From assembly GCF_014195535.1 (NCBI RefSeq), contig NZ_JACIBY010000010.1, positions 124,001 through 188,000 of the forward strand: a DNA stretch of 64,000 nucleotides, read 5' to 3'. Below the pieces are notes generated by a model. It was given only the letters and a program-made list of their open reading frames with translations. It searched no databases and was not told the DNA's origin. Source of the stretch: Runella defluvii (lineage in GTDB: Bacteria; Bacteroidota; Bacteroidia; Cytophagales; Spirosomataceae). Each line of letters begins with the position of its first letter. Position 1 is the first letter of the stretch. The translations under genes were made by a program, and so were the position numbers. Shown piece after piece: positions 45,325 to 53,801 of this stretch.

Positions 45325-47364
45325 TTAAAGCTGTATGGTAACGGATACTTTTGTGCCTTTGCGAGGTTCGCTCTCGATGCGTAATACGCCCTGCAAGGTT
45401 TCTACGCGGTTTTTTAGGTTTTGCATTCCCATACCATCGGAATGGATTTCTTGGGGCATCCCAATGCCGTCGTCACTTACGGTCAGCGAAAGTTGGTTTT
45501 CGTTGTGGCTGAGGCTGAGCCAAACTTCGGTTGCTTGCGCGTGTTTAATAACGTTGTTGACCAGTTCCAATACAATAGTGTACAACTGGTGTTCAACCGA
45601 CGACGGGAGGCGAGGAAAAGGATTGGTGACGACCAAATGAAACTGTGTTTTGGTATTAATGGTCAACTTTTCCACCAGTTTTTGAAGAGCAGAAGCCAAC
45701 CCATGGGTTTCGAGCTCGGCGGGCAGCATATTGTGGGAAATAAGCCTAACATCGGCATAGACGTCATTGGCCATTTCGAGGAGCTTGTCGTGGATTTTTT
45801 GGTTAAAACCGTTTAGTTCGTCGGTTTGCATGGCTTCCAAATGCCAACGGAGAGCGGCGAGTTTGGTGTTTAGGTTGTCGTGCAATTCGGAAGCGACGCG
45901 TTTGCGTTCTATTTTTTGACCTTTGAACAAAGCTTCTTCAATTTCGCGATTTTTACGGCTGAGTTCTTGGTTTTTAAGCTTCAAACGGCGGTTATACCAG
46001 AGCACAAAAGCCAATCCCAGCAGCCCAATGGCCGAAAGTCCAAGGAGGATGTTTCGGGTTTGGGTCAGTTTTTCGTTTTCAAGGGTTTGGATGCGGAGTT
46101 TGTTGCCTTGTTGTTTTTTCTCAAAATCGTAGGTCATCGACGAAACCATGGTTTTTTGCAATACCTCGTTGTTGATGAGACTGTCCGACTCCGACTTAAA
46201 TTGCTTAAAATGACCCAATGCCAACGCAGGTTTTCCCAAATGGGTGTACGCCTCAGCCAACTGACGGTGGTATTCGGCCAATTCTCTCCGAAGTGGAGGC
46301 TGAGACGACGAAGCCCACTCGATGCCCGCAGTAGCGTACTTGATGACCTTATCATACTGTTTTTGGGCTAAAAAAATGTTGCCAAAATTGATTTGACACA
46401 CGTGTTCCAACGATTCTTTGGAGTCAATTTCGTTTTTGTAAACACTGTCGGCAATGGTCGTATAATAAAGCGCCTTTTTGTAGTCTTTAAGTTGAAAATA
46501 AACCCCGCCTATGCGTCCGTACGTACGCGGGAGCCATTGGGTAGAGCGCGTCATTTCGTGGATTTTGGCGGCTTCTTGGAAAGCCTTGAGCGCTTCGGGG
46601 TATTGTTTTTGTTTTTCGTGAATGTCAGCGCGCTGCCCGATGACGTACGCTCGAAGGCGTAAATCGTTGAGCTTGTCGGCGATTTTTTCGGCGTCTTTAT
46701 AGCATTGGAGCGCGTCTTTGTACCGACCCAATGAAGCGTAGAATGTCCCCAAATTAGGTATCGTAGAGCGCAGCGCGTTGATGTCATTGGCTTTTTCTTG
46801 GAGGCGTCGGGCTTTTAGCATCAAATCAACGGCTTCGGCGTATTTCCCTTCGTTGGTAAGTAGCGTGGCCATTTCGGCATACACAGTGCCTTGCCAAACC
46901 AAGTCGTTGGCTTCGATAAACAAGCGTAATGCTTTGTTTAATAAAGGATTGACTTGCGATTGTTTCTCAAAAAACGACTCGTACAGCTGCGCCCGACGAA
47001 GATAAACCTGGCCTTCTAGTGATTTGTCGGGGATGGATTGGGCATTTTTCAGCGCGATGTCCAAATGCGCATAAGCGGTTTTGAGGTCGGTGAGGTACTC
47101 AAATTCGATTCTGACCAACTGTAAACGCGCTTTGACCTCCCCTCGTGGATAATGGAGCTGCTGAGCCAAAGCAATGGATTGGTCACAGTAAAGCCGCGCC
47201 AAAGAGTCATTTCCTTCTCGCCAATAGGCCCTACCTACTTCAAAAAGAGTGTTCACTTTGTTGGTGTCACGGGGGGCTTTTTTCAAAACTCCTACCAACG
47301 AATCTGCCTTCTGGGCTTGAGCTGCCAGTGAAAACCACCAAATACAAAACAACCATTTCTTCAT
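45325..47364 (-). CDS. TPR-sensor histidine kinase (tandem paralogue 3)
   Basis: The 679-residue first gene of the kinase operon has a signal peptide (MKKWLFCIWWFSLAAQAQ), TPR-like repeats (about 55-395), a membrane helix (about 440-462), a coiled coil, the ELHDNLNTKLAALRWHLEAM acceptor helix, and HATPase motifs ELVNNVIKHAQA and DDGIGMP. The transmembrane-to-acceptor part is nearly identical to paralogue 2, pointing to recent duplication or gene conversion. It is divergent from the membrane/ABC exporter operon, and its upstream region overlaps that operon's regulatory boxes. Confidence 0.93.
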   Translation of the reverse strand: MKKWLFCIWWFSLAAQAQKADSLVGVLKKAPRDTNKVNTLFEVGRAYWREGNDSLARLYCDQSIALAQQLHYPRGEVKARLQLVRIEFEYLTDLKTAYAHLDIALKNAQSIPDKSLEGQVYLRRAQLYESFFEKQSQVNPLLNKALRLFIEANDLVWQGTVYAEMATLLTNEGKYAEAVDLMLKARRLQEKANDINALRSTIPNLGTFYASLGRYKDALQCYKDAEKIADKLNDLRLRAYVIGQRADIHEKQKQYPEALKAFQEAAKIHEMTRSTQWLPRTYGRIGGVYFQLKDYKKALYYTTIADSVYKNEIDSKESLEHVCQINFGNIFLAQKQYDKVIKYATAGIEWASSSQPPLRRELAEYHRQLAEAYTHLGKPALALGHFKQFKSESDSLINNEVLQKTMVSSMTYDFEKKQQGNKLRIQTLENEKLTQTRNILLGLSAIGLLGLAFVLWYNRRLKLKNQELSRKNREIEEALFKGQKIERKRVASELHDNLNTKLAALRWHLEAMQTDELNGFNQKIHDKLLEMANDVYADVRLISHNMLPAELETHGLASALQKLVEKLTINTKTQFHLVVTNPFPRLPSSVEHQLYTIVLELVNNVIKHAQATEVWLSLSHNENQLSLTVSDDGIGMPQEIHSDGMGMQNLKNRVETLQGVLRIESEPRKGTKVSVTIQL

Positions 47365-47434
47365 GAGCGTGTAACGAGTTGGAGAACTTGGTGAAAATTA
47401 ACGATAAAAGAGCATCTAGCACAAGCGTAAATAC

Positions 47435-47510
47435 CAAAAATACAGGTTTTCCTATACCCGAAATGTAGGTGTTTCTGGATTTACGAGGGGGAGATTTTGA
47501 AAGACCTTTG
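47435..47510 (+). promoter_or_regulatory. Regulatory region shared in design with 51035-51124
   Basis: It contains AAAATACAGGTTTTCCTA (47437-47454), then a block at 47462-47484 with AGGTGTTTCT starting at 47467, then an 18-base gap and GACCTTTG (47503-47510), a -7 box with G for T at its first base. The same elements, order and 36-base AGGTGTTTCT-to-GAnnTTTG distance occur before the FHA operon. On the minus strand TATTTTTG (plus 47435-47442) could be the -7 box of the kinase operon, overlapping the AGG box. Confidence 0.65.
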
Positions 47511-47538
47511 TTGTGTTCAATCGTCAACCTTTTTACAC

Positions 47539-48858
47539 ATGAATCCTACTACAACGCATTTGTCCGAACCAGCCCCCAAACACACGGACGTGGAAGTGCA
47601 AGACGAAGGCTTTTTTAGCGTATTGTTCGACATCACCAAAAAGCACCCCGTGTTGTTTACGGTGTTTTTTCTGATTCCGTTCGTGATTTTGCTCATCTCC
47701 TTGGGGTTCAAATGGTACTATGTATTTACTGACACTTCGCATTATTTGACGGAGCACCAACTGCAAGGCGGGAAGTGGTCGGACGGCCATCCCTATTTTA
47801 GTCCAGGAATTGATAAATACATCCGTGAGCTAGACATAGCGGGCTTGGTGGGAGGAATTATCGGGATTTTTATTGGCTTGTACCTGACAGTCACGACCGA
47901 AAAACTAAACCGCCAAAAGGAGCGTACCAACCAGCAAGAAATGGATCATCTCAAGACCCAGACGAGCTTGCTCGTGCAGGCCACTAAGTCGCTCAATTCG
48001 ATTATGGTCGAAGTAAGCGGAAAAGTGAATGAAAAGGTGCAATTGATGGAGGGAACCAAAGATGTGTTGGAAGGTATCGACAAGGTCGTAGAATTGTCCA
48101 AAGCCCAAGGAAACAACCTGCTTGTGTTATCAAATACGGCGCGTATCGAGGCAATTTCGCCGTTTCGGATGGATTTGGTGGCAAAACACGCCGACCTGAA
48201 ACCCCACGAACTTCGTCACGCTACGCAGTTTGACTATGCCCGCAAAGCCGAAAGCTTACTGCGGGATTGTTCGGACGTAGAAAATAAACTCAAAGAAACG
48301 GCCATTTATCTTCAGAAAATTGGCAGCGACGCTCGCGTGGAATTTGTGACCCTCAACGACCAAAACGAAGGGGCAAGTCACGCGTTTTTGAAGTATTTGG
48401 GCAAAATCTTCAACGAACACGTATCGGTAGAAACCTACCGAAGCGGGAGCAACTCTCCTTTGGCGGTAAACGAAGCCGTGCCGCACCACAATCGGTTTAT
48501 GATTGCTACCAATGGACAGGAGAATGGTGATGCTCAATCGGCCTTGATTCGGCAGTTGTACAACGACCACGCTCAGGCCATGCGCGAAATGCAAGACTTG
48601 GGCGTTCGGGTGACAAAAGTGAACAAAACCTTACCGATTCAGCTCTTTATTAGCACGCCCAACGACAACAAACCTGGAATTCAGAAAAACTTGTGCGTGT
48701 GTATCTTAGGCAGCGGTTCCAATTCCAGCGGGCGCCCCTCAAAACTCACGGCTTTCCTGACCGACGACCCGCACATTGTGTCGTCGATGGTCGAATTATT
48801 CTACGATTATGAATCCGACGCAGCCCTCAATACCCGCGAGTTTATGCGTAAAATCTAA
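47539..48858 (+). CDS. Membrane-anchored coiled-coil protein of unknown function
   Basis: The ATG at 47539 gives 439 residues; a longer start at 47497 would fall inside the -7 box. Two membrane helices (about 37-57 and a glycine-rich one about 107-123) are followed by a long coiled coil (about 125-200) of the type seen in chemoreceptor-like proteins. A C-terminal cytosolic domain (about 230-439) of unknown family contains RFMIATNGQENG, LPIQLFISTPNDN and CILGSGSNSSGRPSKL. It starts an operon with an ABC exporter 5 bases downstream. Possibly a sensor or adaptor for the exporter; no firm function. Confidence 0.8.
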   Translation: MNPTTTHLSEPAPKHTDVEVQDEGFFSVLFDITKKHPVLFTVFFLIPFVILLISLGFKWYYVFTDTSHYLTEHQLQGGKWSDGHPYFSPGIDKYIRELDIAGLVGGIIGIFIGLYLTVTTEKLNRQKERTNQQEMDHLKTQTSLLVQATKSLNSIMVEVSGKVNEKVQLMEGTKDVLEGIDKVVELSKAQGNNLLVLSNTARIEAISPFRMDLVAKHADLKPHELRHATQFDYARKAESLLRDCSDVENKLKETAIYLQKIGSDARVEFVTLNDQNEGASHAFLKYLGKIFNEHVSVETYRSGSNSPLAVNEAVPHHNRFMIATNGQENGDAQSALIRQLYNDHAQAMREMQDLGVRVTKVNKTLPIQLFISTPNDNKPGIQKNLCVCILGSGSNSSGRPSKLTAFLTDDPHIVSSMVELFYDYESDAALNTREFMRKI

Positions 48859-48863
48859 GCACT

Positions 48864-50645
48864 ATGTCCACAGGTACGTTGATAAAAAAACTTTGGCCGT
48901 TTGTCCAAAAATACCGCCAGAGCCTCGTAGGGGCGTTGGTGTTGACCTCCATTGGGGCGCTGTTGGCGCAAGTGACGCCCCTCGTGATGGAATATACCGT
49001 GAATCGGGTACAGTTGATGCTCCGCGACAAGACCCAAGGGCTCGATGCCTGGACGGTGGTGGGTTGGTTGGTGTTGATTTTGTTGAGCAAAGAAATCTTG
49101 AGCTTGCTGATTCAACTGGGGCAAAAGTTTTTGAGCGACCGTTTACGGTTTCGATTAGCGGCAGATTTGCATAATTATACCATTCGACGGATGGTTTCGT
49201 ACCATTTATCGTTTTTTGCGTTGCCCCAAAATGCCATCGGTAAACTCGAAAAACGCATCGACAAAGGCATTGAAAGCCTGACCAAAACCGTCAAAAATAT
49301 TTTTGTGGACATCGTGCCCATGTTTGCCAATGCCGCACTGGCGTTGGCATTGATGTACAAAAAAAACATTTGGGTGGGCGTGTGCGCTACCCTTGTCATG
49401 CCTTTGTATGCCCTCATTAGCCGTGAGCAATCGCGGCGGCAAAAGTCCATTCGACACAGCATTCAGCACTTTCGGGAAGAGAAAGCCAATACCCTTTTTA
49501 GCTTGATTGAATCCATTTTTGTGGTAAAGTCATTTGTGCGCGAAAGCTACGAAGCCAGTCGCCAGCAGACCCTTACGCAGTTTTTATCGGACAGTGAAGT
49601 AAAGCACCACCGTACCAATTACCTTTTTGATGGTCTCAAAAGTATTGCTGAGCAGTTGGGAATTATAATGGTGTTTGTGGTGACGATTTATTTTGTGTTG
49701 AACCAACAAATGACCGTGGGGGCGATTTTGTTGCACATCATGTTGTTCAACAACGTATCCGCTCCCGTGCGGCATCTACACCGTATCTATGACGAATACA
49801 GCGAAGCACTTACCTACGCCGAAGGCTTTTTTGACATGATTGAAAACGATACCTACCTCGTAGCGGAGGGGGGCGTACAAGAACAAAAAATGCAAGGTAC
49901 GTTTGAGATGAAAGCAGTTGATTTTGTGTATCCTAACGGAAAACAAGCGCTCAAAAACGTACAGCTGACTATTGAAGCAGGAAAAACTACGGCCTTGGTA
50001 GGGCTGTCGGGGGCGGGGAAGAGTTCAGCCATGAACGTGCTTACAGGTTTTTACAGTGCTTCGCGTGGTCAAGTCTTACTTGATGGGCGTTTGTTGGGTG
50101 ATTATGACCAACATTGGGTACGGGAAAACGTGGGCTTGGTTATGCAGAAAAACCATATTTTTTCGGGAACTGTGGAGGAAAATATCCGCTACGGAAAACT
50201 GGAAGCGACAGGGGAGGAAATTATAGAAGCTGCCAAAAAAGCATCGCTACACGATCAGATTCTACAACTTCCTAAAGGGTATCAATCGGAAGCCAAAGCG
50301 CTGTCGGGAGGGCAGCAGCAGCGGATTGCCATTGCGCGCTTATTTCTCAAAAACCCGCCTGTTATTTTTCTCGATGAACCTACGGCTAGTTTGGATGCGA
50401 TTACAGCCGAGCAAATCAAGGATAGCATTGATGCCATAAAAAAAGACCGAACGGTGCTGATTATTTCGCACAATATCAGCCAAATCATGGATGCTGACCA
50501 GATTTATGTCATGCAAGAAGGCGAAATCATCGGCTGTGGCAACCACGAAAGCCTGTATGCCGAAGGCGGGCTCTACCGCGACATTATAGACTCCAACGCC
50601 CGTACGCTCAACATTGGCCGCCTAGCCGCTACGGTTTTGCAATAG
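48864..50645 (+). CDS. ABC-type exporter half-transporter (MsbA/MDR-like)
   Basis: The 593-residue protein fuses a six-helix ABC membrane domain (about 15-315) and an ATPase domain: Walker A GLSGAGKSSAM (about 374-384), signature LSGGQQQRIAIAR (about 477-489), Walker B VIFLDEPTASLD (about 497-508) and ISHN H-loop. It should work as a homodimer exporting a lipid, peptide or drug. It starts 5 bases after the coiled-coil protein gene, with identical orientation, so a dedicated pair is likely. The repeat array starts at its stop codon. Confidence 0.92.
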   Translation: MSTGTLIKKLWPFVQKYRQSLVGALVLTSIGALLAQVTPLVMEYTVNRVQLMLRDKTQGLDAWTVVGWLVLILLSKEILSLLIQLGQKFLSDRLRFRLAADLHNYTIRRMVSYHLSFFALPQNAIGKLEKRIDKGIESLTKTVKNIFVDIVPMFANAALALALMYKKNIWVGVCATLVMPLYALISREQSRRQKSIRHSIQHFREEKANTLFSLIESIFVVKSFVRESYEASRQQTLTQFLSDSEVKHHRTNYLFDGLKSIAEQLGIIMVFVVTIYFVLNQQMTVGAILLHIMLFNNVSAPVRHLHRIYDEYSEALTYAEGFFDMIENDTYLVAEGGVQEQKMQGTFEMKAVDFVYPNGKQALKNVQLTIEAGKTTALVGLSGAGKSSAMNVLTGFYSASRGQVLLDGRLLGDYDQHWVRENVGLVMQKNHIFSGTVEENIRYGKLEATGEEIIEAAKKASLHDQILQLPKGYQSEAKALSGGQQQRIAIARLFLKNPPVIFLDEPTASLDAITAEQIKDSIDAIKKDRTVLIISHNISQIMDADQIYVMQEGEIIGCGNHESLYAEGGLYRDIIDSNARTLNIGRLAATVLQ

Positions 50646-51010
50646 GTCAGACGATAGTCAGACCGAGCTTTATTGTGAGCAACGAATACAACAGCTTTGG
50701 CAGAAGGTGAATCTGACTATCGTCTGACTCAGGCTTTCGGTCAGACGATAGTCAGACCGAGCTTGTTGTGAGCAACGAATACAACGGCCTCGGCAGGAGG
50801 TGAGTCTGACTATCGTCTGACTCAGGCTTTGGTCAGACGATAGTCAGACCGAGCTTTGTTGTGGGCAAATAATACAACCGCCTCGGCAGGAGGTGAGTCT
50901 GACTATCGTCTGACTCAGGCTTCGGTCAGACGATAGTCAGACCGAGCTTTGTTGTGAGCAACGAATACAACGGCTTTGGCAGGAGGTGAGTCTGACTATC
51001 GTCTGACTCG
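50645..51010. repeat. Four-unit tandem array with nested 18-bp inverted repeats
   Basis: Units start at 50645, 50739, 50831 and 50924 and are about 92-94 bases long. Each begins GTCAGACGATAGTCAGAC and ends with its exact complement GTCTGACTATCGTCTGAC. The arm itself contains GTCAGAC twice around GATA. The inner part carries a short GTTG-TGAG-CAAC hairpin and a variable GAATACAACGGC segment; unit 1 and unit 3 are the most divergent there. Because units abut, arms can pair within a unit or across unit borders (loop about 9-11 bases). No ORF and no unique spacers are present. Together with the promoter at 51035-51124 it fills the 568-base gap before the FHA gene. Confidence 0.92.
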
Positions 51011-51034
51011 GGGGCTAGCAGACCGAAGGCATAT

Positions 51035-51124
51035 AGGTTTTCCTATACGTCAAAATACAGGTTTTCCTAAAAAAGAATGTAGGTGTTTCTGGATTTACTG
51101 GCGTCGGCTTTTGGGGGAACTTTG
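51035..51124 (+). promoter_or_regulatory. Regulatory region of the FHA-kinase operon
   Basis: AGGTTTTCCTA occurs at 51035-51045 and 51059-51069. The 23-base block at 51076-51098 is identical to 47462-47484 and contains AGGTGTTTCT at 51081; GAACTTTG (51117-51124) lies 18 bases further. Box-to-box spacing of 22-24 bases, about two helical turns, suits a dimeric activator bound on one face. The start codon is 89 bases downstream. Confidence 0.7.
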
Positions 51125-51213
51125 TATCACTCAAAAGCAAGAAAGAAACAAACAAAAAGCTTTCGCGCCCAAAAACAGAAACTAACATTCAAACAGTTAA
51201 AAATAGTACAGCA

Positions 51214-52890
51214 ATGAACCCTTCTATTAAAAATTTTGTCATTCGTCACCTTGTAGGTGCCAAAGCTAACCAAATCGAAGAATTTGATTTTAGCCGACAC
51301 AACGAACTTACATTAGGCCGCTCGGGCGATAGCGACGTGCAGTTTGACCCCGAAATTGACACCGTAGTGAGCCGTGAACATGGAAAAATTGTCAAAGACG
51401 GCCCGTTGGCATTTACCTTGATTGACAACAACAGCCGAAACGGGATTTTTGTCAACAAGGCACGCGTGAAAGGCAGCACACCGATTCAGCCAGGTGACGA
51501 GGTGCAACTGGGAAGCAATGGCCCCGTGTTTTTATTTGATGTGGATCCTCGCCCCGCTGAATTGATGCCCGCTACGCGTTTTGTCGAAGTGGTGAAGCCC
51601 ACCAGCGAGTTTGTTCCCGCCGAAGTAGCAGCGGCTTCTCCCGAAAAATCAGGAATCGGAAAGCAAACGTTTGAGCGCGTCATCACGCACGAACGCCAAA
51701 AATCGCAGCGCACATTGGTGGCTTCGGTCGCTGGGCTTATCATCGTCGCAGGGGCAGCATTTTTTGCTTTTAAGGACAAGATCGCCCCGCAAGTTACTAA
51801 CGTCGTCAAAAATGATACGACCTTGGTTACCAACGTTACGAATGTTGTCAAAGAATCATTTGACCCCGAAGCCATTGCCAAAGCCAATATAGATAAAGTG
51901 GTACTTATTGAGTTTAGTTCAAAACTTGTTCACGCGCCATCGGGCGACGATATTTACCACCGCTACGAAACCTACAAGGGCATCGACCGACCCATTCCAG
52001 TCTATGTAGAAGTCGATGGCCAAATCGAACCTTTGCTTGATTTAAAGAAAAATACGCCTAATGGCCAGCCGATTGCGCTGCAAGGAAGCGGGTCGGGATT
52101 TGTGGTGTCAAAAGAAGGTTATATTCTCACCAACCGCCACGTCGCAGCAAGCTGGCATTCGTATTACAGTTTTCCTCAAGACGCTTTCCCTGGGGTGTTG
52201 TACCGTTTCCAAGGAGGAGAGATGCAAATAGCGGGAATTATCACGCAAGAAATGGGACAAAACATCCGCTGGATACCTGCCGAGACAAAACTGTTTGGTC
52301 GAAAGCCCGTTTCAGGAAAAATCATTGATGGAACGAATACGTATATAGATGTAACGTTTGCCAAAAACGACCAGCGTACACCTGCTAAAGTGGTTCGGGT
52401 ATCCAACAAGCACGATGTGGCAATGATTAAAATTGATTTACCTAGCGAAATGCAAGCCGTGACGATGAAAGATGCAGATGCGACGATTGCTCCAGGCCAA
52501 AAAGTGGTCACCATGGGCTATCCAGGCATCTCTCCCAGCGTAGTGGTCGCAACCGCAGGCAATGATTTTGCGAATCGTACTACACAAGTGGTGATAGTTC
52601 CCGACCCAACGGTCACGGACGGAAGCGTTGGTAAAGTCATTCGAGGAACAAGCAATACTTCCAAAGAAAGTGGCGTGGTAGGTTATTACAGCACCTTTGG
52701 GGATTATTATCAGCTGACCGTGAATGCGACGGGGGCAGGAAACAGCGGTGGGCCTGTGTTTGACAAAGAAGGAAATGTGATTGGCATTTTTACGGCCAGT
52801 ACCAGCCGCGCCGATGCGACAAGAATCACCTTTGCCGTACCGATTCGTTACGGACTAGAATTGATGGGAAATACCAAAGTAATCAACTAA
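51214..52890 (+). CDS. FHA-domain, membrane-anchored trypsin-like protease
   Basis: This 558-residue protein combines an N-terminal cytosolic FHA domain, a membrane helix and a periplasmic trypsin-like protease. FHA (about 25-110): LTLGRSGDSD, SREHGKI and NNSRNGIFVN, the phosphothreonine-binding residues. Membrane helix: about 168-186. Protease (about 285-555): His in ILTNRHVA, Asp in KHDVAMIKID, Ser in GAGNSGGPVF. The triad looks intact. FHA-protease fusions are unusual; together with the two kinases and PP2C phosphatase encoded next, it suggests phosphorylation-controlled periplasmic proteolysis. It heads a tight five-gene operon. Confidence 0.93.
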   Translation: MNPSIKNFVIRHLVGAKANQIEEFDFSRHNELTLGRSGDSDVQFDPEIDTVVSREHGKIVKDGPLAFTLIDNNSRNGIFVNKARVKGSTPIQPGDEVQLGSNGPVFLFDVDPRPAELMPATRFVEVVKPTSEFVPAEVAAASPEKSGIGKQTFERVITHERQKSQRTLVASVAGLIIVAGAAFFAFKDKIAPQVTNVVKNDTTLVTNVTNVVKESFDPEAIAKANIDKVVLIEFSSKLVHAPSGDDIYHRYETYKGIDRPIPVYVEVDGQIEPLLDLKKNTPNGQPIALQGSGSGFVVSKEGYILTNRHVAASWHSYYSFPQDAFPGVLYRFQGGEMQIAGIITQEMGQNIRWIPAETKLFGRKPVSGKIIDGTNTYIDVTFAKNDQRTPAKVVRVSNKHDVAMIKIDLPSEMQAVTMKDADATIAPGQKVVTMGYPGISPSVVVATAGNDFANRTTQVVIVPDPTVTDGSVGKVIRGTSNTSKESGVVGYYSTFGDYYQLTVNATGAGNSGGPVFDKEGNVIGIFTASTSRADATRITFAVPIRYGLELMGNTKVIN

Positions 52891-52896
52891 TTAGTG

Positions 52897-53787
52897 ATGC
52901 AAGAGCCATTAATACATCGAACAATTCGAGGCTACCAACTTACGCAGTGGTTGGGAGCAGGAGGGATGGGGGAGGTTTACATGGCCCAGCATCAGACTAC
53001 TCGCCGAACGGCCGCCGTCAAGGTGCTGTACCGTGCCGACCAAGCGGCTCGTTTTCGGAACGAAGCCTACATCCAAGCCTCGGTACAGCACCCCCACATT
53101 GCCGCTCTGTACGAATACGTTATCGAAGACAGCACTCCCTGCATCATTATGGAATACGTGGAGGGAATCACGCTTGAAAAACTCATCAAGCGTCAAGGAC
53201 GGCTTCCTGAGTCGTTTGTGTGGAAAGTGTTGGCGCAGGTGGCTACCGCAGTGGCTCATTTACACCAAAAAGGAATTATTCACCGCGATTTGAAGCCAGG
53301 CAATGTGAAGGTCAACAAAGATAGTTTTGCCAAACTTCTTGATTTCGGAATCGCCAAATCGGCTTATACACCTAAGTTGACGCAAGAAGGCTACATCGTC
53401 GGAACGGCGCATTACATGGCTCCTGAGCAGTTTCAAGGAAAGGTAAGTATGCAGTCAGATTGCTGGGCGCTGGGGGTTTTGTTGTACGAAATGCTGACGG
53501 GTTATTTGCCCTTCAACGGACGTACCGAAACCGAGATTCGGGTAAAGATTGAAAAAGGAGATTATACCGAGCCCGATTTGTTGGCGCCACAAATTTCGAA
53601 ACGGAGCAAACGCTTGATTGGTAAACTGTTGCGTGTCAATCCAACCAGTCGCATCAGCGCGGCGGCCTTGATTCAGGAGTTAGAAAGCCCACAGTCAGAC
53701 AATGGATTTGGGTTGGCCGACTGGGTGGATAATTTGACCGAATTTGTGGAAAAGCTACCCGTAAAACGTTGGTTTAAAAACAGATAA
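52897..53787 (+). CDS. Soluble Ser/Thr protein kinase (Hanks type)
   Basis: The 296-residue protein is essentially a single kinase domain. It has the glycine loop LGAGGMGEVYMAQ, VAIK-like AAVKVLY with Lys, HRDLKPGNV catalytic loop (Asp about 131), DFGIAKS, and GTAHYMAPEQ activation-loop end. No membrane helix or sensor domain. ATG at 52897 is preferred over GTG at 52894. It begins 6 bases after the FHA-protease stop. Likely substrates include the FHA protein partners and perhaps the second kinase, inferred from operon structure. Confidence 0.93.
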   Translation: MQEPLIHRTIRGYQLTQWLGAGGMGEVYMAQHQTTRRTAAVKVLYRADQAARFRNEAYIQASVQHPHIAALYEYVIEDSTPCIIMEYVEGITLEKLIKRQGRLPESFVWKVLAQVATAVAHLHQKGIIHRDLKPGNVKVNKDSFAKLLDFGIAKSAYTPKLTQEGYIVGTAHYMAPEQFQGKVSMQSDCWALGVLLYEMLTGYLPFNGRTETEIRVKIEKGDYTEPDLLAPQISKRSKRLIGKLLRVNPTSRISAAALIQELESPQSDNGFGLADWVDNLTEFVEKLPVKRWFKNR

Positions 53788-53801
53788 CTCCCTATAAAGC
53801 T

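Noticed and set aside
50645-51010. Tandem repeats considered as a CRISPR array
   Set aside because: Units are about 93 bases of almost wholly repeated sequence, with internal inverted repeats and no unique spacers, and there are no cas genes nearby.
50976-51185. Short open frame overlapping the last repeat unit and promoter
   Set aside because: It runs through the repeat and the conserved promoter boxes and has no coding features.
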